Shown: piece after piece, positions 7,623 to 15,740 of the stretch
How the letters are laid out: each line of letters begins with the position of its first letter
How positions within the stretch are numbered: position 1 is the first letter of the stretch
Assembly (NCBI GenBank): GCA_902782225.1
Contig: CACZMF010000009.1
Coordinates: 22,449 to 86,448 of the forward strand
Reading direction: 5' to 3'
From: an uncultured Bacteroidia bacterium
GTDB lineage: Bacteria; Bacteroidota; Bacteroidia; Bacteroidales; UBA932
DNA length: 64,000 bases
Notes under the pieces: model-generated
Database searches by the model: none
The model's input: the letters and a program-made list of their open reading frames with translations, nothing else
Told to the model about the DNA's origin: nothing
Translations under genes and position numbers: made by a program

Positions 7623-9533
7623 CTACCTCTGAATGAATTCTTTCAGGATTTCATCGACACGCTTGTTGATGGCATCGGCCGTGGCACGGCCCCTGGCGCC
7701 GAGGCCGGGGATTGAATACAGGTCGCCCACGGCGGCGCGCAGGGTGGCGATTCCTATATCTCCGTTGTCTACAGCGTCCTGCAGCGCGGAAAGCATCCTG
7801 TCTATATCGCCCGTGCCCACTTTATAGTTCCACTTCAGGGCACTGGAGCAACTGACGGTGCGTGGCGCCTGGTTGTGCGAACAGTCGACGGGCCGGATGT
7901 CCACGTCGGGGAACTCCTTCCGGATTGCAGCGAGCCGCCCCTCGTTGCTGCGGTAGGCCGCGACCAGATGGTCCAGGCCATCGTAGCGCTTGGTTTCCCT
8001 GCCTTTCTGCAGGCTGTTTTTCAGGCAGGTCAGGATGTCGTTGTACACAGGCACGATGGTGATTCTGTCCATCCCCTGCTCCCTCGCGCATCCGATGATT
8101 GCAGCCAGAATCCCTTCGCCCTCAGGCAGGCCGTCGCAGATTAGCCCCGACTTGTCCAGGCCCAGACTGCGGACGGCGGTGCTCTTGCCGGAAGACGGAG
8201 GCCCCATGACTATGGTGAGGTTGCGGGCGCCTTCCCTCAGGGTCTTCTGCACCATACGTGTGAAAATCTGCATGTAGAGCACCCGGGCCGCTTCGCCGTA
8301 GTCGGAGGCGTTCGTGCCCGTGAAGCCCAGGGGCCGGAACAACTGAAGCATCTCTCCGGCATCGAGGGTATTGCCGGCTGCACCCATGTACTTGTCCGAG
8401 AGCTGGTCCGTGCGCTGGCGCACCCATTCGGCTGCGGCCTCGCCCGTGAGCTGCTCCTGGGGCGCCTCGATGGAGCAGGTGGATGGATGGGGGCTCATGC
8501 GCGTATGGCGGCGTATGTCCATCACCTTTTCTTCTGCAAAGAATGTGTCGCCGGGAAGCTGGTAGCGGGCGTTACCTGCAGGATCCGGCGTGAATATCAT
8601 CTGCGACGCCTCGCCGCGGTCGAGGTACTTCACCCAGCCCCTCTGCGAGAGGTTGTATTCCCCGTCGCCCAGGACGGCGTTCACCACGCAGTTGGTGTCC
8701 CACATGCGCTGCCCCACTTCGCAGTCGAACTGGGCATAGACCGTCTTGATGGGGTTCAAAGCGGTGTAGGACAGGTCGGTAAGGATGTCCTCCGACGTGT
8801 AGTCCATCATTTCGCCCACGTTGGTGGGAGACAGCACGAGGTCTACACTTGCAGGCAGTTTGTCATAGAAGACGGCGGCCGCTTCAGAGGCGGTGCGCAT
8901 ATTGTAGCCGCTGAAATTGTCGTTGCCGTCGAAGTGGCCGGCCTGCACATAGACAGCCTTCACCTTGCGGCCGAACAGATCCACCCCCGGAAGCGGGGAA
9001 AACTCATCCGGACCTGATTCGAACAGCTGCGACAGGCAGGTCATCATGCCAATTGCCAGGACGACCACGGAATGGTCTTCGGCCTCGCCGAGGAGCTTGC
9101 GGTAGAACTTATAGCCCTCCGGGAGCGTCGAAGGGTCGATGGAACGGGGGTACAACCAGCTGCCGTCGGCATTCTTGAAATCGACCAGCCGGCTGTAGGG
9201 AATGAAATCGTAGGGGTTCTTGACGCCGTTGCGTTCGAGGGCGATCGGGATGTCAGGATGTCCGTAGAACTGATTGAAAATGTCCACCAGGACGGCGTTG
9301 CGGTCGCCCTCGCGGTCCACGATGACGCCCTTCAGGTCCACCAGACCGTCCTCGATGTAGTGGTAGAGCATCACGATTGAGAAAAGGTCATCCGTGCAGC
9401 TTCCGAAATCGGTGTCCAGGATGACCGGAAGCGGCTGCCTGAGTTGATGATAGCTGCCGTAGCTGATGCTCTGGGCCCGGCCGGAGAGAACGGCGGAAAT
9501 GGCGAGCAGGAGAGTGATTGCGAGTTTTTTCAT
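7623..9533 (-). CDS. Exported nucleoside-hydrolase-like protein fused to a zeta-toxin-like P-loop domain
   Basis: 636 residues. An N-terminal signal peptide (about 1-21, ending GRAQ) precedes an inosine-uridine nucleoside hydrolase domain (about 30-350) with the calcium-binding pattern ILDTDFGSCTDD (Asp40, Asp42, Asp48, Asp49). From about 435 a P-loop domain follows with Walker A GPPSSGKST (444-452), resembling zeta-toxin/AAA kinases. Nucleoside hydrolases release ribose from nucleosides; the P-loop half would need a nucleotide, which is unexpected outside the cytoplasm. The gene starts 4 nt after the stop of a 19-codon relic ORF, which supplies its visible promoter. Domain identity is firm for the first half and moderate for the second. 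Confidence 0.75.
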   Translation of the reverse strand: MKKLAITLLLAISAVLSGRAQSISYGSYHQLRQPLPVILDTDFGSCTDDLFSIVMLYHYIEDGLVDLKGVIVDREGDRNAVLVDIFNQFYGHPDIPIALERNGVKNPYDFIPYSRLVDFKNADGSWLYPRSIDPSTLPEGYKFYRKLLGEAEDHSVVVLAIGMMTCLSQLFESGPDEFSPLPGVDLFGRKVKAVYVQAGHFDGNDNFSGYNMRTASEAAAVFYDKLPASVDLVLSPTNVGEMMDYTSEDILTDLSYTALNPIKTVYAQFDCEVGQRMWDTNCVVNAVLGDGEYNLSQRGWVKYLDRGEASQMIFTPDPAGNARYQLPGDTFFAEEKVMDIRRHTRMSPHPSTCSIEAPQEQLTGEAAAEWVRQRTDQLSDKYMGAAGNTLDAGEMLQLFRPLGFTGTNASDYGEAARVLYMQIFTRMVQKTLREGARNLTIVMGPPSSGKSTAVRSLGLDKSGLICDGLPEGEGILAAIIGCAREQGMDRITIVPVYNDILTCLKNSLQKGRETKRYDGLDHLVAAYRSNEGRLAAIRKEFPDVDIRPVDCSHNQAPRTVSCSSALKWNYKVGTGDIDRMLSALQDAVDNGDIGIATLRAAVGDLYSIPGLGARGRATADAINKRVDEILKEFIQR

Positions 9534-9537
9534 ATCG

Positions 9538-9597
9538 TTATGCGAATTCGTTACGGTATATGGAAAGCATCTTGCCGTGTTGATATTTGTCGTCCAT
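9538..9597 (-). pseudogene. 20-codon relic of the SseB/SUKH-like gene acting as a leader ORF
   Basis: On the minus strand a short ORF reads MDDKYQH followed by GKMLSIYRNEFA and a stop. The first 7 residues equal residues 1-7 of the protein encoded at 12070-13602, and the last 12 match its residues 319-330 with one change (Asp to Asn). It is therefore a collapsed copy with about 310 codons deleted inside and the C-terminus lost. Its upstream region, including TATCTTTG, is nearly identical to that of the intact gene. The ORF ends 4 nt before the nucleoside hydrolase start. Confidence 0.85.
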
Positions 9598-9606
9598 CGG
9601 ATGTTT

Positions 9607-9614
9607 TTTCAAAG
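9607..9614 (-). promoter_or_regulatory. -7 box duplicated from the SseB/SUKH-like gene
   Basis: TATCTTTG on the minus strand lies in a block of roughly 85 bp nearly identical to 13574-13663. It now stands in front of the leader relic and the nucleoside hydrolase fusion. Confidence 0.55.
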
Positions 9615-9626
9615 ATAACAATAATT

Positions 9627-9660
9627 GACGATACCCTGTTGTTTTCGTGGACCGGGATAC
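9627..9660 (+). repeat. Dispersed repeat copy A (left part only)
   Basis: Starts GACGATACCCTGTTG and runs through GTGGACCGGGATA, nearly identical to the first 34 bp of copy B (13633). The right two thirds are missing and the Big_2 lipoprotein promoter region follows. Confidence 0.8.
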
Positions 9661-9706
9661 CCAAAAAATACTTATCTTTACGACACTGTAAATAATCCCG
9701 TTGATC

Positions 9707-12064
9707 ATGAAGTCCAGAATAATTGCCCTTGCCGCGTTCGCCGCTTTTATGTTCAGCTCCTGCGTACAGACCCCCGCCGAAGTCTCCGTGACCGGCGTAA
9801 GCCTCTCCGAGGATGATATAGAACTGATTGAAGGCCAGACGCATACGCTCATTGCCACGGTCCTTCCCGAGAATGCCACCAACAAGGCAGTCGAATGGAA
9901 GTCCGCCGTTCCCGATGTCGCCACCGTGACCGGCGACGGCGTCGTCGAGGCCCTCGCCACGGGCGCAACCACCATAACCGCAACCACTCAGGACGGCGGA
10001 TTCAAGGCAAGCTGCCGGGTCATCGTCAAGAAAAAACTGATTCATGTGCAGTCCGTGAGCCTCAACCTGCCCTCCATAACCCTCACGGAGGGCGATTCGG
10101 TAATCCTGGGCGCCACAATATCGCCCGCCAATGCCGACGACCGTTCGGTCACGTGGAACGCATCGCCCGAGTCCGTTGTTACCGTAGAACAGAACGGACA
10201 CAACGGCATTGTCACGGCCGTGGGGCCCGGTGAAGGGACTGTGACCGTCACCACCAGCGACGGAGGCTTCCAGGCCAGCTGCAAGGTTACGGTAGAGGCC
10301 GCCACCATCAATGTCGAATCCGTGACCCTGGACAAGGAGACGCTGGACCTCAAGGAGGGAGAAACCGCCACGCTCACGGCTACCGTGCTGCCGGAGGACG
10401 CCACCGACAAGACCGTCAGCTGGAAGTCGACAAACCCGGACGTGGCCACGGTGGACGGGGAGGGCAATGTAACCGCCATCCTGGCCGGCCAGGCCAGCAT
10501 CACGGCGTCGAGCGGAGGCAAGGAAGCCACCTGCCAGGTGACCGTGAGCAAGATTGAGGTGGACGGGGTAACGGTAAACCCTGCCACGCTGGAACTGGTG
10601 GAAGGGGACGTCTTCCAGCTCAGCGCCAGCGTGAGCCCGGCCGAGGCCGACCAGACGGTGGAATGGGCCTCGATGGATGCCAGCGTTGCAAAAGTAGACT
10701 ACAACAACGGGACTGTCACCGCCGTGAGCGCCGGTACCACACGGATTTTCGCCCGTTCAAAGGCCTTCCCTGATCAGCAGGGCAGCTGCGAAATAACCGT
10801 CAGTCCGGACCCTGCCCTGAAGGGCATTGAGCTGAGCTCCGCCATCATGACCCTGCAGGTGGGCGAATCCCGCACGCTTACAGTCAGTTACACTCCTTCG
10901 TACGCAGCCAACAAGAACGTGTCGTGGGCATCTTCCAATCCTTCCGTAGCGGCCGTAGATAAGGACGGCACCGTCACCGCCTTTGCGGAGGGCAGCGCCA
11001 CGGTCACCGCAACGGCGGAGGACGGTGGCCATACTGCTTCGTGCGAGGTCTCCGTCTCCGGCAGCGCCGGGCCCATGGTCTTCTATGACTTGTATGATGG
11101 CCATGATTACGTGCCGTACATCAACGGCGCCCCCGACCCCCGCAACGGCATTTACGATGAACAGTCACTCCATTTTGCCGATGGACACATAGCCGGGGCC
11201 GAGTATTATGGCGGCACCCTCTATACGATTGAAGTATGGATGGGCTTGTATCAGCCGATCAGTTACTGGCTCTGCAAGGACAGGAAGCCTGCCGTCAAGC
11301 TTTCTATCCCTAATGGAGATAAAAAAATCCGCGATTTCATCGTCCGGGACGACTGGTTCGCCATCCTGGTCTCCTATCCGGGTTTCGAAAAACTAAGCGT
11401 TTTACGCTTTGACTATTCAGGTGGCTGCCAGGAAACCGTCCTTGACGCTTCCTCCTGTTCGTTCAGAAGAATCTACCACCCCGGAATGGTCTGCCTGCCG
11501 GACGGCACCCTCCGGGTAGCGGGAAGAATTGAAGATGCATACTTATCTCGCTACATTGCCACTTACGACATTCCCGCAGGCAGTTCAGTCCCCGGAAACG
11601 CAACGCTTCTTGACAAGAATGATGTTGGCGAGACGAGAATTGCCGCCGATTCCAACGGTGACGTCTATATCATGGTGCAAGAATACGCCCCAGGGAGCAG
11701 CGGCGGTCACTATCAAATCATCCTCTACAAAAACGGTGTCCGCTTCCGGGTTGTCGACAAAGTGGAGATGAACTATGACGGCGCTATTGCCTGCCGCGAC
11801 GGACATGTCTATTATGCAGTATCCGATTCTTCCGATCCTGATTTGACGAATATTCGGGTTTATAAGGACGATACCCTTCTCTACACCATTCAGGACAAGA
11901 GGTACATCTACTATAACGATGTCCGCCCCATGCGCATAAGCGCTGCCGGAGATGTTTACCTTGTACTCAGGAAGGACAGTTACGCCCTCTACAAGAACGG
12001 TAGCCTGCTCTATTCCTATGACGAAACAACAGGAGCATTCGAAACTTACTGCATAATCGAGTAA
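9707..12064 (+). CDS. Big_2 repeat surface lipoprotein with C-terminal propeller-like region
   Basis: 785 residues from ATG 9707; an upstream TTG in frame would add only two residues. The signal ends in the lipobox FSSC. Five bacterial Ig-like (Big_2) repeats follow at about residues 25-110, 111-205, 205-288, 288-370 and 371-457, each with the pattern VSLS...L.EG....L.A.V.P..A....V.W.S..P.VATV...G.V.A...G...ITA. About 458-785 contain repeated short blades (GDVYIMVQEY, GHVYYAVSDS, GDVYLVLRKD) suggesting a beta-propeller. A surface-exposed binding or adhesion role is likely; the ligand is unknown. The gene is convergent with the SseB/SUKH-like gene, 5 bp apart. Confidence 0.85.
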   Translation: MKSRIIALAAFAAFMFSSCVQTPAEVSVTGVSLSEDDIELIEGQTHTLIATVLPENATNKAVEWKSAVPDVATVTGDGVVEALATGATTITATTQDGGFKASCRVIVKKKLIHVQSVSLNLPSITLTEGDSVILGATISPANADDRSVTWNASPESVVTVEQNGHNGIVTAVGPGEGTVTVTTSDGGFQASCKVTVEAATINVESVTLDKETLDLKEGETATLTATVLPEDATDKTVSWKSTNPDVATVDGEGNVTAILAGQASITASSGGKEATCQVTVSKIEVDGVTVNPATLELVEGDVFQLSASVSPAEADQTVEWASMDASVAKVDYNNGTVTAVSAGTTRIFARSKAFPDQQGSCEITVSPDPALKGIELSSAIMTLQVGESRTLTVSYTPSYAANKNVSWASSNPSVAAVDKDGTVTAFAEGSATVTATAEDGGHTASCEVSVSGSAGPMVFYDLYDGHDYVPYINGAPDPRNGIYDEQSLHFADGHIAGAEYYGGTLYTIEVWMGLYQPISYWLCKDRKPAVKLSIPNGDKKIRDFIVRDDWFAILVSYPGFEKLSVLRFDYSGGCQETVLDASSCSFRRIYHPGMVCLPDGTLRVAGRIEDAYLSRYIATYDIPAGSSVPGNATLLDKNDVGETRIAADSNGDVYIMVQEYAPGSSGGHYQIILYKNGVRFRVVDKVEMNYDGAIACRDGHVYYAVSDSSDPDLTNIRVYKDDTLLYTIQDKRYIYYNDVRPMRISAAGDVYLVLRKDSYALYKNGSLLYSYDETTGAFETYCIIE

Positions 12065-12069
12065 GTGCA

Positions 12070-13602
12070 CTAATCGTCAAGCCCGACAGGCATATGCCCC
12101 TCGAGGGCCTCTTCGAGCAGGTCCTCAAGCGAATCGTACGCGCGGACTTCGTCATTGAAGCCACGGAAGGCATATAGCCTGCCGTTCTCGCCGGCATATA
12201 CGATATAGGGCTCGCCGAAGCCATAGAAACCGACGGGAGTTACCGGGCATCCGGCGGCTCCCGTCGCTCTCCAGTCCCGCCCGTGAGCGGCATTGAGACT
12301 GCAGTCCGCAGGAAGGTCGGGCATCTCGTCGAACGTGTCGAAATAGAACTGCTCAGCATCGTCCGGGTTCTCGAATGAAGGGCCCATCGTGCTGAAAAGA
12401 TATGCGTAACGCTTCAGGAAGTCCTCGCCGGCAGGAAGAAGGGGGACGTTTTCATCGGCATACAGTTTCCGCAGGCCGCTGATGTCCGCCGGGCGGCCGA
12501 ACGTCTCGCCGGCAAGCTTTATCAATTTTCCGATCCTCTCGCGCAGGGAGCTGCCTTCGACGGGAAGGATGTATCCAGGGTAATCTTTCTCGGACAGCGG
12601 TCCCTTGTCCTGGGCGAACTCATCCCGATAGATGGACAGCATCTTCCCGAGGAACGATTTGCCCATTGCGAAGGCGATTGTGGCGGGGTTGAGGACCACC
12701 GTCTCCGCCGGAAGATCAGGTAGCTCTCCAGCCTCCATGACCCAGCCCTGCCATTCGTGGGGGTCGTAAACCATCATGAACTGGTCCCAGTCGGAGAAGA
12801 TGGGGAGGGCTGTCCTTCCTTCGGCGTTGGTGAGGGAGGCGTAAGTGATCTGATTTCCCGGCTCGAACTTCATGGTTTTCCCATCGGACCGGGCGTCGGT
12901 CTTGAAAGGCACCAGGAAACGGGCTGCGCCGAACGTGCGTATCATTTCGTCTTCGTATCCGTGGAGGGTTTTCTCCTTGCCGTCGTAGTTCGCGCGCCAG
13001 TGGAGTTCCTGCTGGAGCATCGTGAGCGCCCGGATGTAGTCCGGATTGGACACGTGGGCATTAGCGCCGGCGGACTGAGGTTTCGCGACGAAGTCTCCCG
13101 GCTGGTTGAGGCTCCAGTCCTGGCCGTCGTTGATGACGGCGTACCGCGCCCCGTTGTCGTAGAATTCATTGCCGAGGAACGGTTGGATGTCCTTATGTTC
13201 TATTGCCCTGACTTGCCAGATGTGCATCTGCTGCAAATGGTAGTCGAGGGCCTCGTCGGCATATTCCCTGCGGGAGAAGAGGAAGATGCCTCCCTTCTTG
13301 TCGAGCGCAGGCAGCAGGGTGGAGTTGTCGATGAGGGTGTATATTTCCGGAAGGGCCATGAACTTACGGCCCACTTCGGCGCCGAGCCTTGCCGCAGCGG
13401 CTTCGAAGACGTCCTTGCGGAAAGTGGTGTCGTTGTAGAGGTCGTCGAACAGGCCTTTGTGGATGACGTCCCTTGCCTGGCGGTATACGAGTATCGTGTC
13501 TTCCAGATCCAGCCTGGCAATGTCTTCCCAGACATCGTCATCGAACAGCCGGGGGACAAGTTCCCCGCAGAGCTCCTTTTCGTGTTGATATTTGTCGTCC
13601 AT
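12070..13602 (-). CDS. SseB-domain protein with SUKH-3-like C-terminus, possible immunity protein
   Basis: 510 residues, no signal peptide. Residues 226-330 look like an SseB N-terminal domain (ARFLVPFKTD, LPIFSDWDQF, VVLNPATIAFAMGKSF). The C-terminus (about 370-505) resembles SUKH-type immunity domains: PVTPVGFYGF..PYIVYAGENGRLYAF and a final Leu-rich helix (SLEDLLEEALEG). The N-terminal 220 residues are unrecognised. SseB and SUKH domains are frequent in immunity proteins that neutralise polymorphic toxins, so a multi-domain immunity role is plausible but inferred. A collapsed copy with its promoter lies at 9538-9660, and repeat copy B stands upstream. Confidence 0.6.
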   Translation of the reverse strand: MDDKYQHEKELCGELVPRLFDDDVWEDIARLDLEDTILVYRQARDVIHKGLFDDLYNDTTFRKDVFEAAAARLGAEVGRKFMALPEIYTLIDNSTLLPALDKKGGIFLFSRREYADEALDYHLQQMHIWQVRAIEHKDIQPFLGNEFYDNGARYAVINDGQDWSLNQPGDFVAKPQSAGANAHVSNPDYIRALTMLQQELHWRANYDGKEKTLHGYEDEMIRTFGAARFLVPFKTDARSDGKTMKFEPGNQITYASLTNAEGRTALPIFSDWDQFMMVYDPHEWQGWVMEAGELPDLPAETVVLNPATIAFAMGKSFLGKMLSIYRDEFAQDKGPLSEKDYPGYILPVEGSSLRERIGKLIKLAGETFGRPADISGLRKLYADENVPLLPAGEDFLKRYAYLFSTMGPSFENPDDAEQFYFDTFDEMPDLPADCSLNAAHGRDWRATGAAGCPVTPVGFYGFGEPYIVYAGENGRLYAFRGFNDEVRAYDSLEDLLEEALEGHMPVGLDD

Positions 13603-13610
13603 CGGATGTT

Positions 13611-13618
13611 TTTTTCAA
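13611..13618 (-). promoter_or_regulatory. -7 box of the SseB/SUKH-like gene
   Basis: TATATTTG on the minus strand, about 12-15 nt before the ATG, between the gene and dispersed repeat copy B. The coordinate is accurate to a few bases. Confidence 0.5.
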
Positions 13619-13632
13619 ATATAACAATAATT

Positions 13633-13724
13633 GACGATACCCTGTTGTTTTCGTGGACCGGGATAAGCAAAAGAGGCCGTTTTCGCACATAGGGGTCCAG
13701 GAGCCTGGACCGGTATCGGCACTC
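13633..13724 (+). repeat. Dispersed repeat copy B
   Basis: Starts GACGATACCCTG and ends near GGACCGGTATCGGCACTC. It contains the perfect palindrome GGTCCAGG-AG-CCTGGACC and terminal GATACC/GGTATC inverted ends. It stops exactly at the stop codon of the DUF819 gene and lies just upstream of the SseB/SUKH-like gene. Confidence 0.9.
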
Positions 13725-14897
13725 TCACCTTCCGAGTATTCCGGCGACGAGGACACCGAGGTAATTTCCTGCAGCGTAGCCGATTATACCGATTGTTATT
13801 CCGGTAAAGATTACCCTGCGGTTCTTCATGCTTTCGGCTATCATCGGAACGAAAAGCGGAGAATTGATCATGGCGACCGACGTTATCGTGGCGGTATCGG
13901 CGTCTATCCGCAGCAGCTTGCTCAGCAGGATCTGGAGAAGCAGCGACCCGAATATCACCAATGCTATGAAAGCGAGAAGCCAGAGTCCTTCTCGCATGTC
14001 CAGGCTGCGAACATCCACCATCGACGCCACCACAAGCGAGAAAATCAGGACCAGATACATGCCGGCGTCATAACTCTTTGTCCATCCGCGGAACTGTGGA
14101 ATGAAGGAGGCGCCGATCGAGAGCGTGGTGAGCGTAAGGATGAGTACTATCATATTGATGCCGCCGGTGGTGAGCATCGACAGGCCGAGGGCAAGGCCCG
14201 TTATCAGCACCGCCAGCCCTATGGCTTTAAGCGTACCGCCGCGGTGCTCACGGGAGAAAACGTCCCTGTACATCCGGTCTTCGCCCATCGCCATGGCATT
14301 GGCATGCAGTTCTCCGGTGTCTTCCCTTGCGGTGCCGGCATAAGGCAGGATCCAGCGGAACAGTCTTATGCCCACACCCATAAGAAAGACGAGGTACAGG
14401 AAGCTTACGAGCATGTCGAACGAATTCATAAGCAGGTACGTCGCCTCATCCACGCCGAGCATCATTTTGATGGCGGCCAGATTGGGCGTGCCGCCCGTAT
14501 ATACGCCCACGGCCATGCCTGCAACGGAAGCAGCCTGCCCGCCAAGATGCGGAGCCATAAGCAGATAGCCTGATACGGATGCCGTAATCACGGACACGAG
14601 GCCGATGACGAGCGACACCAGTGCCTTCCTGACCGGCCAGCCACGGAAATCGCAGGAGAAAAGGATGAGCGGCAGCGCCAGCGGTATGGTTATGCCGGAA
14701 AGTGCCTCCTGGACACCGGAGACCGCCTCTGAGACCTTCGGAAAAGGGTAGATAAGAAGGTTGCCGACGATGAGACCGATGAAATACAGTATGAGAATGG
14801 CGCCTACACGGGCAGCGGCTCTGCTCTTGCGGCACAGCAGCACCACTCCCGCCGGAACAAGCAGGTAGAACAGGGCCAAGAGGACTGTAAGAATCAT
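13725..14897 (-). CDS. DUF819 family integral membrane protein
   Basis: 390 residues with about ten hydrophobic segments spread over the length, for example VLLALFYLLVPAGVVLL at the N-terminus and VIFTGITIGIIGYAAGNYLG near the end. The GMAVGVYTGGTPNLAAIKMML segment and the ATITSVAMINSP segment are typical of DUF819 (YjcL-like) proteins, which look like secondary transporters of unknown substrate in the inner membrane. Its start overlaps the stop of the upstream DUF4234-like gene (ATGA), so the two form an operon. Repeat copy B abuts its stop codon. Confidence 0.8.
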   Translation of the reverse strand: MILTVLLALFYLLVPAGVVLLCRKSRAAARVGAILILYFIGLIVGNLLIYPFPKVSEAVSGVQEALSGITIPLALPLILFSCDFRGWPVRKALVSLVIGLVSVITASVSGYLLMAPHLGGQAASVAGMAVGVYTGGTPNLAAIKMMLGVDEATYLLMNSFDMLVSFLYLVFLMGVGIRLFRWILPYAGTAREDTGELHANAMAMGEDRMYRDVFSREHRGGTLKAIGLAVLITGLALGLSMLTTGGINMIVLILTLTTLSIGASFIPQFRGWTKSYDAGMYLVLIFSLVVASMVDVRSLDMREGLWLLAFIALVIFGSLLLQILLSKLLRIDADTATITSVAMINSPLFVPMIAESMKNRRVIFTGITIGIIGYAAGNYLGVLVAGILGR

Positions 14898-15295
14898 AAT
14901 TCAGTATTCAGCTTTCTTTCTATCTTGTTCAAAGTGTCAAAGAACCGGCCGGTGGCGACGGCAGGGCCAAGCAGCAGGACGCCGAAAGTATTCCAGCCGA
15001 ACATGTGCCACCAGGAGGTATATGGTCCTTCGATTCCGAGTTCAATAGCTTTTGCCTTCAGCTCCTCCGCAATCCGGGCCATCCAGACAAGAGTGTAGAT
15101 GAACGCCGTGGGGATGCCCAGAAGGTAGGCCACTCCGTACCGCTGTGTCCGCCGCCCCAGGATGCAGTCCAGCTCGTCTTGAAGGCCGCCCAGCGGCATA
15201 TAGTACAGGAAGAACAATCCAAATGTGCAGAAATCAAGGAGTCCCAACCAGAAACCGGGCCTGTTCGTGTGCTGGAATGGCTTTATTGAATCCAT
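14894..15295 (-). CDS. Small DUF4234-like membrane protein
   Basis: 133 residues with three hydrophobic stretches (FWLGLLDFCTFGLFFLYYMPLGG, YGVAYLLGIPTAFIYTLVWMA, WNTFGVLLLGPAVATG) and a C-terminal helix containing LNKIERKLN. The layout resembles DUF4234 proteins. It is co-transcribed with the DUF819 transporter-like gene through a 4-nt overlap. Its -7 box (TATATTCG) is 4 nt from the ATG, so the mRNA should be leaderless. A degenerate copy of its promoter and first ten codons sits in front of the UPF0145 gene at 17996-18105. Confidence 0.6.
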   Translation of the reverse strand: MDSIKPFQHTNRPGFWLGLLDFCTFGLFFLYYMPLGGLQDELDCILGRRTQRYGVAYLLGIPTAFIYTLVWMARIAEELKAKAIELGIEGPYTSWWHMFGWNTFGVLLLGPAVATGRFFDTLNKIERKLNTEL

Positions 15296-15299
15296 AGTG

Positions 15300-15307
15300 C
15301 GAATATA
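15300..15307 (-). promoter_or_regulatory. -7 box of the DUF4234-DUF819 operon
   Basis: TATATTCG on the minus strand, one mismatch to TAnnTTTG, 4 nt before the ATG. The same sequence is preserved in the relic at 17996-18105. Confidence 0.5.
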
Positions 15308-15380
15308 GCATTATTTCTGCGATGTGAGGCTCAGCGGCGTTATTCGCGGGAGGAATATGTACGAGCGGGGGGGGCTGGAT

Positions 15381-15527
15381 GACGATACCCTGTTGTTTTC
15401 GTGGACCGGGATAAGCAAAAGAGGCCTGTTTTGCGCATAGGGGTCCAGGAGCCTGGACCAGTATCGGCACTCGGACGGGGACCTGCGCCAGCCAGAAAGG
15501 ATCGCCGACGGGGACCTGCGCCAGTTG
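15381..15527 (+). repeat. Dispersed repeat copy C with two 33-bp tail units
   Basis: GACGATACCCTGTTG starts the core (to GTATCGGCACTC near 15472). A tail follows in which GACGGGGACCTGCGCCAG occurs twice with a 33-bp period. The core carries GGTCCAGGAGCCTGGACC like copy B. Beyond 15527 the sequence runs into the promoter of the second small peptide gene. Confidence 0.9.
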
Positions 15528-15550
15528 GACCAAGAATCCGATGAATTTTG

Positions 15551-15558
15551 TATATTTG
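15551..15558 (+). promoter_or_regulatory. -7 box of the peptide-lipoprotein pair
   Basis: TATATTTG, 17 nt before the small peptide ATG at 15576. The promoter is in front of the peptide, not of the lipoprotein. Confidence 0.65.
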
Positions 15559-15575
15559 CAAAAAACAACCAAACA

Positions 15576-15734
15576 ATGAAAAAGTATCAACGTTTGATAT
15601 ATGATCGCCCGCTTGCCGAGCCAGTATACGCGGAGGTCGCTTCGATTCTTTGCCAAAGCAACGAGGATCTGACATTCGATTCCAACATTAATTACAACAA
15701 TCCTTTCGGTGATTCGGAGGGCACAATTGATTAA
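15576..15734 (+). CDS. Small peptide (52 aa), Y..P.AE...ILCQS family
   Basis: 53 codons from ATG 15576 to TAA 15734. It starts MKKYQRLIYDRPLAE, contains SILCQSN in the middle, and ends in an Asn/Asp-rich tail (NINYNNPFGDSEGTID). The layout matches the small ORFs at 3040-3183 and 50634-50771. A good -7 box stands 17 nt upstream, and the fimbrillin-like lipoprotein gene begins 6 nt after the stop, so the peptide is the first gene of the unit. No signal peptide is visible. Function unknown. Confidence 0.75.
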   Translation: MKKYQRLIYDRPLAEPVYAEVASILCQSNEDLTFDSNINYNNPFGDSEGTID

Positions 15735-15740
15735 GAGATT

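Noticed and set aside
7605-7627. Bidirectional terminator GTAGAG/CTCTAC between convergent genes
   Set aside because: The stem is only 6 bp, there is no T-run, and it enters the stop codon of the hydrolase gene; too weak to list.
15470-15527. CRISPR array from the 33-bp periodic units
   Set aside because: Only two units per site, the whole unit is repeated with no unique spacers, and no cas genes are near.
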